Positions 52,957 to 61,318 of a stretch of DNA of 64,000 bases are shown here, piece by piece (position 1 is the stretch's first letter; each line of letters starts with the position of its first letter). The stretch is from the NCBI GenBank assembly GCA_963753115.1, contig CAVWBB010000033.1, forward strand, positions 62,001 to 126,000, read 5' to 3'. This DNA comes from Bog-473 sp963753115 (GTDB taxonomy: Bacteria > Actinomycetota > Acidimicrobiia > Acidimicrobiales > RAAP-2). The notes under the pieces were generated by a model, which had not been told where the DNA came from, searched no databases, and saw only the letters and a program-made list of their open reading frames with translations. Both the position numbers and the translations under genes were made by a program.

Positions 52957-53739
52957 ATGGAGCTCGAACTCAAGGGAAAGACGGCGCTGATCACCGGGGG
53001 GAGCCGGGGCATCGGCCTGGGCATGGCCGCCCGCTTCGCCGAGGCCGGTGCCAATGTCATGATCTCGTCCCGCACGGCGGCGGATCTCGAGGAGGCGGCC
53101 GCAGGCCTGGTTGCAGATGGAGCGGCCGAAGAGCAGGTGGCCTGGAACGCCGCCCACGTCGGGAAACCCGAGGACGCCGTGTCCTGTGTGGCGGCGACGC
53201 TGGCTCGATTCGGTCAGCTCGACATCCTGGTCAACAATGCCGGAACCAACCCCTACTTCGGACCCATGATCGACATCGACGTGGTGCGTGCGCAGAAGAC
53301 GTTCGAGGTCAACCAGCTCTCGGTGCTGACCTGGACCGCCGCCGCGGTCAAGGCAGGCCTGCGCGGCTCCGTGATCAATGTGGCGTCCATCGGGGGTCTC
53401 GGGGTCGAACCAGGCATCGGCTGGTACAACGTGACAAAGGCGGCGGTGCTGCACATCACCCGGCAGCTCTCCTACGAACTGGCCCCTGACGTCCGCGTCA
53501 ACGCGCTGGCCCCCGGCCTCGTCAAGACGAAACTGGCGGCTGCGCTCTGGGAGAAGGGCGAGGACCGGATCGCCGCCCACATCCCGCTGCGCCGGTTGGG
53601 CGTCCCTGACGACATCGCCACCGCCGCCCTCTTCCTGGCCTCCGATGCCGCCTCGTGGGTGACGGGGCAGACCTTGGTGGTTGACGGTGGAACGACATCG
53701 TTCCTTCGGGCGGGGTTGGGTGAGGACCCCGAGGTCTGA
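52957..53739 (+). CDS. Short-chain dehydrogenase/reductase (full copy of a triplicated 3' region)
   Basis: Classical SDR: ALITGGSRGIGLGMAARF, NNAG, the catalytic Ser in INVASIGG, YNVTK (Tyr-Lys) and VNALAPGLVKT. The expected C-terminus VVDGGTT-x-VPSGGVG is disturbed: near 53697 one base is missing, so the frame reads TTSFLRAGLGEDPEV and stops at 53739 instead of about 53723. Bases 53437-53670 recur exactly at 57741-57974. ATG 52957 follows CAAGG at some distance. Likely NADP-dependent ketone/alcohol oxidoreductase; the substrate is open. Confidence 0.85.
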   Translation: MELELKGKTALITGGSRGIGLGMAARFAEAGANVMISSRTAADLEEAAAGLVADGAAEEQVAWNAAHVGKPEDAVSCVAATLARFGQLDILVNNAGTNPYFGPMIDIDVVRAQKTFEVNQLSVLTWTAAAVKAGLRGSVINVASIGGLGVEPGIGWYNVTKAAVLHITRQLSYELAPDVRVNALAPGLVKTKLAAALWEKGEDRIAAHIPLRRLGVPDDIATAALFLASDAASWVTGQTLVVDGGTTSFLRAGLGEDPEV

Positions 53740-53803
53740 ATGAGTGCAGAAGTGCTCAGCGCATTGACTCGCCAGTACGGCACTTATGGGATGCCTTCGC
53801 TTC

Positions 53804-54520
53804 TCAGGCAGCCTTAGTCGAGATTGTCATTTCTGCTCTGGCGATCGGACTCTCCGGCCTGAACGCTTTCCACGCGCAGTAGATGCCGAGGAACGCTTCC
53901 CACACGATCTCCGGGAGTGCGAGCAGGGAAGAAGGTCCCGAACCGTTCTTGTAGACGCCAAATAGGGTCAGGACGAAAGAAAGAATGAGCAAGGAGCCAC
54001 CGACGAGGCCAACGATTGCCATGCGAGGCGGCACGAGTGCCGATCTGTACATCAGGTAGCTCAGCATCAAGCCATTCCCGATAACAGCAACGAGTCCGGG
54101 CCCCCACTGGAAGGCCCATTCGTAGGTGTTCACCAGCGAACCGCCTGAAGCACCGATTGCGGTGGCGTGAACGCCGGTAGCTGAGGTCAGCGAGTTCGCC
54201 ACGCTGACAACCGAAATGATGCTCATGAGGCCGATCGCGGCAAATACCGACTCCATGATGCGGGCAGTGACGTAACCGAGCGAAACGGTTTCGCTCTGCC
54301 TCCTAACGAGTGGGTAGATCACCACTGCGGTCGCGATCTGCGTGAAGATGAGACCGAACTCCAGAACTGCGACGAGCTTCAGGCTGGTGTTGGAGGTCGC
54401 CCCGGGAATGAAATGCATGTCGGTCCAGCTCGCGCCAGTGCCAAGCACGAAGAGAATCCGAGCTGGGATGCTGGTAACGAACGTGCCGATGAAGAACCAG
54501 CGAAGATCCGCCCCGTCCGC
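53804..54520 (-). pseudogene. DUF4386 membrane protein, 5' end lost
   Basis: Six hydrophobic helices with the DUF4386 pattern (TSNTSLKLVAVLEFGLIFTQIATAVVIYPLVRR, then SLGYVTARIMESVFAAIGLMSIISVVSV). The frame is open back to 54520, giving ADLRWFFIGTFVTSIPARILF, which matches helix 1. A TAA at 54521-54523 stops it before any ATG, so the first ~10 residues and the start codon are missing. Lower GC than the neighbours. It lies in the segment bounded by the SDR repeats. Confidence 0.6.
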
Positions 54521-54673
54521 TTAACAACATAGAGTTCTCCCAGTCCGCTGAGCATCCTGTGAGAGACTCAGACGACCTTCATACCACTTCGCTCTGTCTC
54601 AATGGCTAGATGGGCAACGCCGTTCAAGACTGGGTCACTCAGCCTGCCCCCGATCGCCGGGTCGGGGAAAGCG

Positions 54674-55093
54674 TCAGGGCGCATCCTCCCGTGGCATGTT
54701 GAAGTCCGGATCACTCGGCGAGGGAATAGGAAGTCCGAGTTCAGCGAACACATCAAGCGCCTTCTGTGCGGAGTGTCTGACCTTCTGCCACATCGGATCG
54801 GAGGCAAGTGCCCGGGTGTGTGCAGCCAGATCGACCCGTGCTCGGCCCATTCCGCGTCGAAGGCGCGCGAATCGCTCGAACGCAAGCAACCACATCCTCG
54901 ACATCTTCAGCTAGATCTGACGGCACGACGCCGCAGACAACCATGAACCGCAACCACGGATCGGTCCATTCCCAGAAGTTCGCGGCCAGGTCCCATATCG
55001 CCTGCCCATGTACTCGGCGCCAGCGAGGTAGCTCAGCTGCTCGTCGGCGAGGGCGGCCAACTCCGCAAGGCGCTCGATCAAGCGCCACCTCAT
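54674..55093 (-). pseudogene. Frameshifted small gene of unknown function
   Basis: Three frames join end to end: RLIERLAELAALADEQLSYLAGAEYMG from ATG 55093, then QAIWDLAANFWEWTDPWLRFMVVCGVVPSDLAEDVEDVVAC, then ERFARLRRGMGRARVDLAAHTRALASDPMWQKVRHSAQKALDVFAELGLPIPSP, ending at 54674. Slips fall near 55006 and 54880. The joined protein of about 140 residues is helical and Trp-rich; not recognised. A further 38-codon frame in another register (MRPDAFPDPAIGGRLSD to 54568) may be its continuation. Confidence 0.4.
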
Positions 55094-55246
55094 TAGCCGG
55101 GGTCCAGATCGTCCATCTCCCCATTGTGGTGTCCCTCTAGGGTGCCCCACTTCGCCGGGCCGGGGGCAGGACGGCTCACATGGGGCCACCATTGGCGGAA
55201 TGAGTCTAGACTCACCGATACGGTTTAGTTCGGAAAGGGAACGACT

Positions 55247-55574
55247 CTGGTCGTAGGGTTTTGTCGTATGGGTAATAGAACACAACGAAGGCCGTCGTGC
55301 TCCACATCAACCGGCAGCTCTCCTACGAGCTGGCACCCGACGTCCGGGTCAACGCGTGGCCCAGGGCCTGGTGAAGACCAAGCTGGCGGCTGCGCTCTGG
55401 GAGCCGAACGAGGACCGGGTCGCCGCCCACATCCCGCTGCGTCGGCTGGGCCTGCCCGACGACATCGCCACGGCCGCCCTCTTCCTGGCCTCCGACGCGG
55501 CTCCCTGGGTGACGGGGCAGACCTTCGTGGTCGACGGTGGAACCACCATCGTTCCTTCGGGCGGGGTTGGTTGA
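55247..55574 (+). pseudogene. SDR 3' fragment, diverged copy
   Basis: From about 55285 it encodes TKAVVLHINRQLSYELAPDVRVNA, then after a one-base slip near 55353 GLVKTKLAAALWEPNEDRVAAHIPLRRLGLPDDIATAALFLASDAAPWVTGQTFVVDGGTTIVPSGGVG. It is the same 3' third as the SDR at 52957 but clearly diverged in sequence. The nucleotide-binding half is missing. It is preceded at 55247-55273 by a sequence (GGTCGTAGGGTTTTGTCGTA core) that recurs before the next fragment at 57700. Confidence 0.7.
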
Positions 55575-55786
55575 CGATGTTCTCAATAAGAAAAACGAGC
55601 AAAACGACACTGACCCGATGCTTCTGCGTTAGCGGTTCTGGCTCAGGGGTCTTGACATGGTTTGCGCCTCGGTCGTCCGAAGGGTTGCCACAGCGACCAG
55701 CGGAGAGGAAATCGGTAATGGATCGGCAAACAGGGTGTCGAGCACCTGACGGCCAGCCAACACGGCCCAAGTGGCTATCTCGACTG
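55575..55786. other. Intergenic, no gene seen
   Basis: Lower GC than the core genome. A perfect TTGACA occurs near 55653 but no matching -10 follows, so no promoter is called. Confidence 0.4.
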
Positions 55787-57513
55787 TCAGGAGTAGCTTC
55801 CGTAGATCGTGGTGCGATCCACGCTCTCCGTCAGCCAGGTGTGGATATCGAGGTCACCGAGGATGTATGTGCCGGCGATCAGGAGATACCCGGCGATCCA
55901 AGCCGTCCAGAGCCAAGTCGGATGGCCCAGTTGAGCGTCCCGGCGCGAAGACCTGAACCAGAGGCACCCTATCCACAGCACGATCAAGGCCACGGCGACT
56001 ATGTCCTCGCTGTAGCTCATGGCGTGAACAGTGGCAGACGTTCTGGTCCGAAGGGATACCGATCCGGGCGTCCCGAAGAAGTAGTTCTGGACACAGAGCA
56101 CGTGCATATGAACCAACCAGACGAGCTCAGGGATCGCCGGGCCTATCCACAGCAAAACGCACCGTGTGCAACTACTGGCGGTGGCAGCAAAGACGAGCCG
56201 GACCGGCATCGGCGGTCGATAGCGAAGCGCAATCAGCAACAGGATCGCGATAGCGGTGACGAGGCCTTCGTTCTTGCTCAGACTTGCCACGATGGCGCAG
56301 CACCAGGCGATCAGCAGGGGAGCTCGCCCGCGTGGAAGCACGAGGCCACAAAGCAACGCAGACACAGCTGCGGCGGCAAAGAGGAGATAGGCGACAACGA
56401 CGACGACGTAGAACACTACGAGGATGTAGAAGACGCAGACCGAATAGGCAGCCAGACACAACGACGATGCGAAGAAGATCGAAAGGACAAGCTAGAGACC
56501 TCTCGCAGAGAGACGGATAGAAAATAAAGAAAAAGAAAAAGAAGAAGGAGGAGGCAAAAAATAGGGCTGTGAGATAGGAAACTAAGTAAAGGAAGGAAAG
56601 AACAGCGAAAGAGAAAAAAAGAGAAAACAAAGAAGGGGAGAGGGAAGGGTAGACGGGGTACGCCGACAGATAGGCGGGGTTCTGCAGGCCCAGAGGGTCC
56701 GATGGCCGACAGAGATCAGCAGGGCAAGGGTAGTCCAGGTGATAGCTCCGACGTAGCTCACTACGTGTACGCGCATGTAGGTCAGGGGAACGGCGACGAA
56801 GAGCAGCAAGACGAGGACCGTGACCAACGAACACCCCCGGATTTGCCAGGCCGGTCGGGACCCACGTCGAACAAGGACGCCGAGAGCAGCGGCATAGAGA
56901 AACACAGCGACTAAGAAGAACGACAAGACAAGAGACACACTGAGGCCAAGAACGAGAAAGACAGACACGACTGCGGTAAAGGCGACTATAAAAGGAGAGA
57001 GGAAGACAGAGACGGGCGACAACTACGCCATCGACACGGAAGGCAAGATGAAGACAAGTGTGAGGTAGACGACGAAGGTAGAGATGCTATCATCGCAAGG
57101 ACAATAACACAACAGACTCACTCTCACACTGTGAGATAGAAAAGAGGTTCAGCGAGTAATCGGCTAGGTCAAGATTCTATAAGGGGTTAGATCAAGGTGT
57201 GCTGAGTTATGTGAGATGTAAAGAGTTGAAATTGCTCTGGTTTACACTGATAAAGACGGTGGCATTTTCTGGGATTTTGTGTGCGATCTCGCTTCGGACG
57301 CATTGCTGCTGACGGTAGAAGGTGGAACAGGTCGACACGGAGGAGGATCGCTGGTCGGCCATGAGGCTCACGCCTGATTGCGCCTCGTACAGCATAGAAG
57401 CGAGCGATGAGTACTAGGACGACACCAGCCAAGATCTGCGCAAGAGTCCTGTCCGACATCATCGGAGTCAGATGGCGACGGGCCCGACCAGCGTCAAACA
57501 ACAGATTCGCCAC
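55787..57513 (-). pseudogene. Decayed multi-pass membrane protein, glycosyltransferase 39-like
   Basis: Several minus-strand frames line up as one broken gene. The N-terminal end near 57453 has a helix (LAQILAGVVLVLIARFYAV), then EIAHKIPENATVFISV. Hydrophobic frames follow at 57022-56690, and the C-terminal part 56461-55787 has repeated helices with SLSKNEGLVTAIAILLLIALRYRP and ends LDIHTWLTESVDRTTIYGSYS. A KNEG motif after a helix and a closing SVDRT motif are familiar in PMT-like glycosyltransferases. At least three frameshifts. The part at about 56510-56660 is an almost pure pyrimidine tract on this strand and may not be coding. Confidence 0.4.
56510..56660. repeat. Purine-rich low-complexity tract
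   Basis: On the + strand almost every base is A or G (for example AAAGAAAAAGAAAAAGAAG, then GGAAGGAAAGAACAGCGAAAG). Nothing else in the window has this composition. Confidence 0.8.
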
Positions 57514-57699
57514 GCCATGGGTCGACCTTCCGATCTCTTCTCAGCCGTGTTCATGCATATGAGTCGGCGGAGGGGCCGACGGTACGCCCACGTGTCGGTC
57601 CCAGCGCGCCGGGTTGGGGGCAGTCTGGCTGTTACCGGGCTATCATTGAGGGCGTGAGCGATGATCCGTCGTTTCCGTTTAGGTCAGTTCTAGGTTGCC

Positions 57700-58028
57700 C
57701 TGGTCGTAGGGTTTTGTCGTATGGGTTATGGAACACGACGAAGGCGGCGGTGCTGCACATCACCCGGCAGCTCTCCTACGAACTGGCCCCTGACGTCCGC
57801 GTCAACGCGCTGGCCCCCGGCCTCGTCAAGACGAAACTGGCGGCTGCGCTCTGGGAGAAGGGCGAGGACCGGATCGCCGCCCACATCCCGCTGCGCCGGT
57901 TGGGCGTCCCTGACGACATCGCCACCGCCGCCCTCTTCCTGGCCTCCGATGCCGCCTCGTGGGTGACGGGGCAGGCCTTCGTGGTCGACGGCGGCACGAC
58001 GGCCCAACCCTCCGGGGGCGTGGGCTGA
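57700..58028 (+). pseudogene. SDR 3' fragment, copy with exact 234-bp identity
   Basis: 57741-57974 is identical to 53437-53670 of the intact SDR, at a constant offset of 4304 bp. Before it, 57700-57726 matches the sequence in front of the other fragment at 55247. After it the ends differ: here AFVVDGGTTAQPSGGVG. An open frame from GTG 57654 could give 124 residues, but the dinucleotide-binding half and the catalytic Tyr are absent, so it cannot be a working SDR. Confidence 0.75.
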
Positions 58029-58071
58029 CGCCAACGGCGTTGGCGGGGGGAACCTCGTCGGACTCCCGGCG

Positions 58072-58098
58072 TGTCACACCTCCACCCTCTGTTCCGTC
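58072..58098 (+). promoter_or_regulatory. ECF41 autoregulated promoter
   Basis: TGTCACA (58072-58078), 16 bp, CGTC (58095-58098). This is exactly the -35/-10 pattern reported for ECF41 sigma factors, and it lies 46 bp upstream of the partner gene of an ECF41 sigma. Confidence 0.8.
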
Positions 58099-58143
58099 TG
58101 ATGCTGGTGAAAGAGAATGTTCGGAGGGAAGGAAGGTGGAGCC

Positions 58144-58725
58144 ATGGCTCACGTCCCGTTGCACGATCATCCCAAGGGCCTCGTCGCCCGCGTGGCCGCC
58201 CGCTACACCAAGCGCCGATTCGGCCAGATGGTCGAGCCCACGGCGGCGGCCTCCCATCACGCCGGCGTCCTCATGGCCATGGGCAGCATGGAGATGGCGG
58301 CTCAGTTCGGTTGGAGAAAGCTCGATCCGACGCTGCGCTGGCTCGCGGTGCAGCTCACCGGAATGCGGATCGGCTGCTCCTGGTGCATCGACTACGGGTA
58401 CTACGAGGGCATGCACGACGGAGTCGACCCGGACAAGGTGAGGGCCGTCGGTGACTGGCGCACGAGCGAGCTCTTCGACGATCGCGAGCGGGTCATCCTC
58501 GAGTACGCCGAGACGGCGACGTCCTGCCCTGCCGACGTGTCCGACGAGCTGGCCGCCCGGATCCGGGCTCATCTGAGTGACGCGGCGTTCGTCGAGCTCG
58601 CCGCTTGGGTCGCCCTCGAGAACTTCCGCTCCCGCTTCAACGCCGGACTGGGTCTGCACAGCCAGGGGTTCGCGGACAACTGCGAGATCCCGATGCGCGG
58701 CAACGACGCCGATGCCCTCGCCTGA
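58144..58725 (+). CDS. Carboxymuconolactone decarboxylase/AhpD-family protein
   Basis: 193 residues. The AhpD-like core has HHAGVLMAMG and QLTGMRIGCSWCIDYGYYEG, with the redox CxxC (CSWC) and nearby acidic residues, then LSDAAFVELAAWVALENFRSRFN. ATG 58144 follows GGTGGAG. The stop overlaps the ECF sigma start by 14 bp. Such proteins are the standard partner of ECF41 sigmas; they are thought to be redox-active, with true substrates unknown. Confidence 0.9.
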   Translation: MAHVPLHDHPKGLVARVAARYTKRRFGQMVEPTAAASHHAGVLMAMGSMEMAAQFGWRKLDPTLRWLAVQLTGMRIGCSWCIDYGYYEGMHDGVDPDKVRAVGDWRTSELFDDRERVILEYAETATSCPADVSDELAARIRAHLSDAAFVELAAWVALENFRSRFNAGLGLHSQGFADNCEIPMRGNDADALA

Positions 58726-59608
58726 CCTCGAAGCGGACGCCGCCGCGTTCGAGGAGTGGCGGTCGCTTCTCTTCGGCATCGCCTATCGCATGTTGGGGAG
58801 TGCCGCCGACGCCGAGGATGTCGTCCAAGAAGCCTCCATTCGATGGATGCGCCGTGGTGACACCGAGGTCCGGTCGGTTCGCGCCTATCTCGTCACGATC
58901 GTCACCCGCCTCTGCCTCGACCAACTCGATTCGGCCCGCGCCAAGCGCGTTGCCTACACGGGACCATGGCTACCCGAGCCGGTCGTGGTCGAAGAGGAGG
59001 CGGCGGCCGAGAAGGCGGACTCGTTGTCGCTCGCCTTCCTCGTCCTCCTGGAGGAGCTGACACCGCTCGAGCGCGCCGCCTATCTGCTGCACGACATCTT
59101 CGGCTATTCGTTCGATGAGGTGGCCCGCTCCCTGGGCCGCACGCCGGCGGCCTGCCGGCAGCTCGGCGCACGGGCGCGCAAGCGGATCGAGGAGCGGCGC
59201 CAGCGCTTCGATGCCGATCTGCGTCAGGGCCGGGAGCTGACGGACCGCTTCCTCCGGGCCTGCGCGACCGGGGACCTGTCTGGGCTCCTCGCAATGCTGG
59301 CCGACGACGTGGTGGTCTGGACCGACGGTGGAGGCAAGGTACGGGCAGCCGTGCGGCCGGTGGTCGGCCCCTACCGGAGTTCGAGGTTCCTGGTGAACGT
59401 CGCCAAGAAGATCCAGGGCGTCCCGCAGGCGACCGTCCTGAACGGGCAGCCGGCCACCGTGTTCGTGCAGGGCGACACGGTCGTGGCGGCACTGGTGCTC
59501 GACATCATGGAGGGCACCATCGTCGGCGTCCGCGCCGTGACCAACCCGGACAAGCTCGAACGCCTCAGCGCCAGACTCCCCCGTGCAGCCGCCGAAGACC
59601 TGGCCTGA
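58712..59608 (+). CDS. ECF41-group RNA polymerase sigma factor
   Basis: Sigma region 2 (WRSLLFGIAYRMLGSAADAEDVVQEASIRWM) and region 4 (LTPLERAAYLLHDIFGYSFDEVARSLGRTPAACRQLGARARKRI) are followed by a SnoaL-like domain of about 120 residues. The two ECF41 marks are present: DGGGK (WTDGGGKVRA) and NPDKL near the C-terminus. The extension sets activity in place of an anti-sigma factor in this group. ATG 58712 lies inside the end of the partner gene. It is presumably autoregulated from 58072-58098. Confidence 0.93.
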   Translation: MPSPDLEADAAAFEEWRSLLFGIAYRMLGSAADAEDVVQEASIRWMRRGDTEVRSVRAYLVTIVTRLCLDQLDSARAKRVAYTGPWLPEPVVVEEEAAAEKADSLSLAFLVLLEELTPLERAAYLLHDIFGYSFDEVARSLGRTPAACRQLGARARKRIEERRQRFDADLRQGRELTDRFLRACATGDLSGLLAMLADDVVVWTDGGGKVRAAVRPVVGPYRSSRFLVNVAKKIQGVPQATVLNGQPATVFVQGDTVVAALVLDIMEGTIVGVRAVTNPDKLERLSARLPRAAAEDLA

Positions 59609-59635
59609 CCTGCCTGCCGCCCTCCTCTTCGCCGG

Positions 59636-60835
59636 TCAGGACCCGAAGGCCCCGAGCTCTCGCCGCCGGACCTTGCCCGCTGCCGTGCGGGGGAGGTGGT
59701 CGACCAGGACCAGCTCCTTCGGGGCCGCCCACGGGGCGAGACCCTCGGCCACCATCCCCCGGAGCTCGTCGAGCGTGGGGCCGTCGCCGACAGGGACCAC
59801 CCACGCCACCACCAGCTCGCCCCATTCCGGATCGGGCCGTTTCCAGACCGCCACCTCGGCGATGCCGGGATGCGTCAGCAAGATGCGCTCCACCGAATCC
59901 GGCCAGACCTTCTCTGCGCCGGTGACGATGACGTCGGCCATGCGGCCAGACACCTCGAGCTTCCCATCGGCGTCGAGCCGACCGGCATCGCCGGTCGCGA
60001 ACCAGTCCCGGGCACCGTCCGGTCCGGCGACGCGCCCGTCGTCACCGTCGCGGTAGCAGCGGAACAGCATTGGAGCGCGGATCAGGATCTCCCCCTCCGT
60101 GCCGTCCGCGAGGGCGCCCGGGGCGGCCCTCTCCCTCTCCGCCGCGGCCAGGAGTGGGGAGCGGCACGCGATCTCCACCCCGTCGAGTGGCCAGCCGTCG
60201 TAGACGACGCCCGAACCCGTTTCCGTCAGGCCGTAGGTCGCCACCACGTTGGCCGGCAGATCGTCGGGCATCCGGCTGCCGCCGAGGAGGACGCAGGTGA
60301 AGACCGCGGGATCGAGCCGTTGCAGCGCAGTCGCCACCAGGGACACGTGCGAGACCTTTCCGGCACGCCCCAACTCCTCGACCGCCTCCGCCTCGAATCC
60401 AGGGAGGACGACCAATGGGGTGTCGGTGACGATCGAGCGCGTCACGACGGCGAGCCCACCGATGTGCGCGAGCGGCAAGCAGGCCAACCACGCGTGACGG
60501 GTGGGATCGATGCCGAGGCGGGACGAGGTCGCGCGGGCGGACGCGGCGACGGCTGCATGGGTGAGGACGACGCCCTTCGGCTCACCCGACGTGCCCGACG
60601 TCGCCACGACGAGCGCATCACCGTCCTCGACAGGGATGCCGTCGGGAAGCGCACGCTGTGCGCCGTCCGAGCTGACGATCCGCGTGGGTCGCAAGGTCTC
60701 GAGCAATTCCCGACGGGCCGAGGGGGGAAGCCGCGGATCGAGCGGTGCCGCGGCATCGCCGGTGTCCCACACAGCCCGGAGCGCATCGACGAAGCCGATG
60801 CCACCAGGAAGGTCGAGTGCGACGAGCTCAGGCAC
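59636..60835 (-). CDS. menE: MenE-like acyl-CoA ligase (o-succinylbenzoate-CoA ligase type)
   Basis: Short ANL ligase of 399 residues. VVATSGTSGEPKGVVLTH is the P-loop, YGLTETGSGVVYDG, WFATGDAGRLDADG and VSGRMADVIVTGAEKVWPDSVE follow, and the catalytic Lys is in TAAGKVRRREL. The N-terminal domain is reduced, as in actinobacterial MenE. GTG 60835. No other men genes are in the window, so the menaquinone role rests on length and motif style only. Confidence 0.7.
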   Translation of the reverse strand: MPELVALDLPGGIGFVDALRAVWDTGDAAAPLDPRLPPSARRELLETLRPTRIVSSDGAQRALPDGIPVEDGDALVVATSGTSGEPKGVVLTHAAVAASARATSSRLGIDPTRHAWLACLPLAHIGGLAVVTRSIVTDTPLVVLPGFEAEAVEELGRAGKVSHVSLVATALQRLDPAVFTCVLLGGSRMPDDLPANVVATYGLTETGSGVVYDGWPLDGVEIACRSPLLAAAERERAAPGALADGTEGEILIRAPMLFRCYRDGDDGRVAGPDGARDWFATGDAGRLDADGKLEVSGRMADVIVTGAEKVWPDSVERILLTHPGIAEVAVWKRPDPEWGELVVAWVVPVGDGPTLDELRGMVAEGLAPWAAPKELVLVDHLPRTAAGKVRRRELGAFGS

Positions 60836-60969
60836 CGGCCAGTAGCGTAGCCAGCGCGTTCTGCACAGGGATTCTGTGGCTGTTTCCCATCAGGCGCCCC
60901 ATCTTTCTGGCTGCGCCACAGGCGACGTCCCATCGGCACTGACGAGCTGAAAAGGAGCGAGCACGAGCC

Positions 60970-61182
60970 ATAAGACCCGGTGCCCTCCACGCCGACCTTG
61001 GTGACGTCGCCGAAGGTTCCGAGCCAGCCGAGCAGCGCCTTGTAACCCGCGGCGTTGGTCTCGAAGCGCTCCGTGCCGAGCAACCCGCCCAGCGGGTCGA
61101 GGGCGGCAGCGACATGGACGTCGAGGTGGGTGTCGACGCCACCGGTCACACCACGCGCAGCTTCTACGATGGTCATGGTCAT
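60970..61182 (-). mobile_element. IS110-family transposase, N-terminal fragment
   Basis: ATG 61182 follows AGAAGGG and encodes MTMTIVEAARGVTGGVDTHLDVHVAAALD, then ERFETNAAGYKALLGWLGTFGDVTKVGVEGTGSYG, the DEDD-domain start of IS110 transposases with the first catalytic Asp (GVDTH) and the Glu of VEGTGSYG. After GTGSYG the match ends and unrelated sequence runs to the menE start. The C-terminal Ser-containing domain is gone. Confidence 0.8.
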
Positions 61183-61239
61183 CCCTTCTCTTTAGCCTCG
61201 ATCCACCGATGAATGACCTGAATGCTGACGCGCATCGCG

Positions 61240-61307
61240 GAAAGTGCCTCCTGCTGGGAGAATTGCGGTGTTCTACGTCGCTGTTCTCACAGTAAGGAGG
61301 CACTTTC
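61240..61307. repeat. Long inverted repeat, possible IS ends
   Basis: GAAAGTGCCTCCT (61240-61252) is the exact reverse complement of 61295-61307. Just inside, CTGGGAGAA (61254-61262) and TTCTCACAG (61284-61292) pair at 8 of 9 positions. The stem lies between the IS110 fragment and the IS1380-type transposase. It could be two abutting IS ends or a strong terminator hairpin. Confidence 0.65.
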
Positions 61308-61318
61308 TGTGAGCCAGT

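Noticed and set aside
55653..55690. Perfect TTGACA hexamer
   Set aside because: No -10 element at 16-19 bp, and no gene starts downstream.
57654..58028. 124-codon ORF as a functional SDR
   Set aside because: It lacks the TGxxxGIG cofactor loop, NNAG and the catalytic Tyr; it is a 3' fragment.
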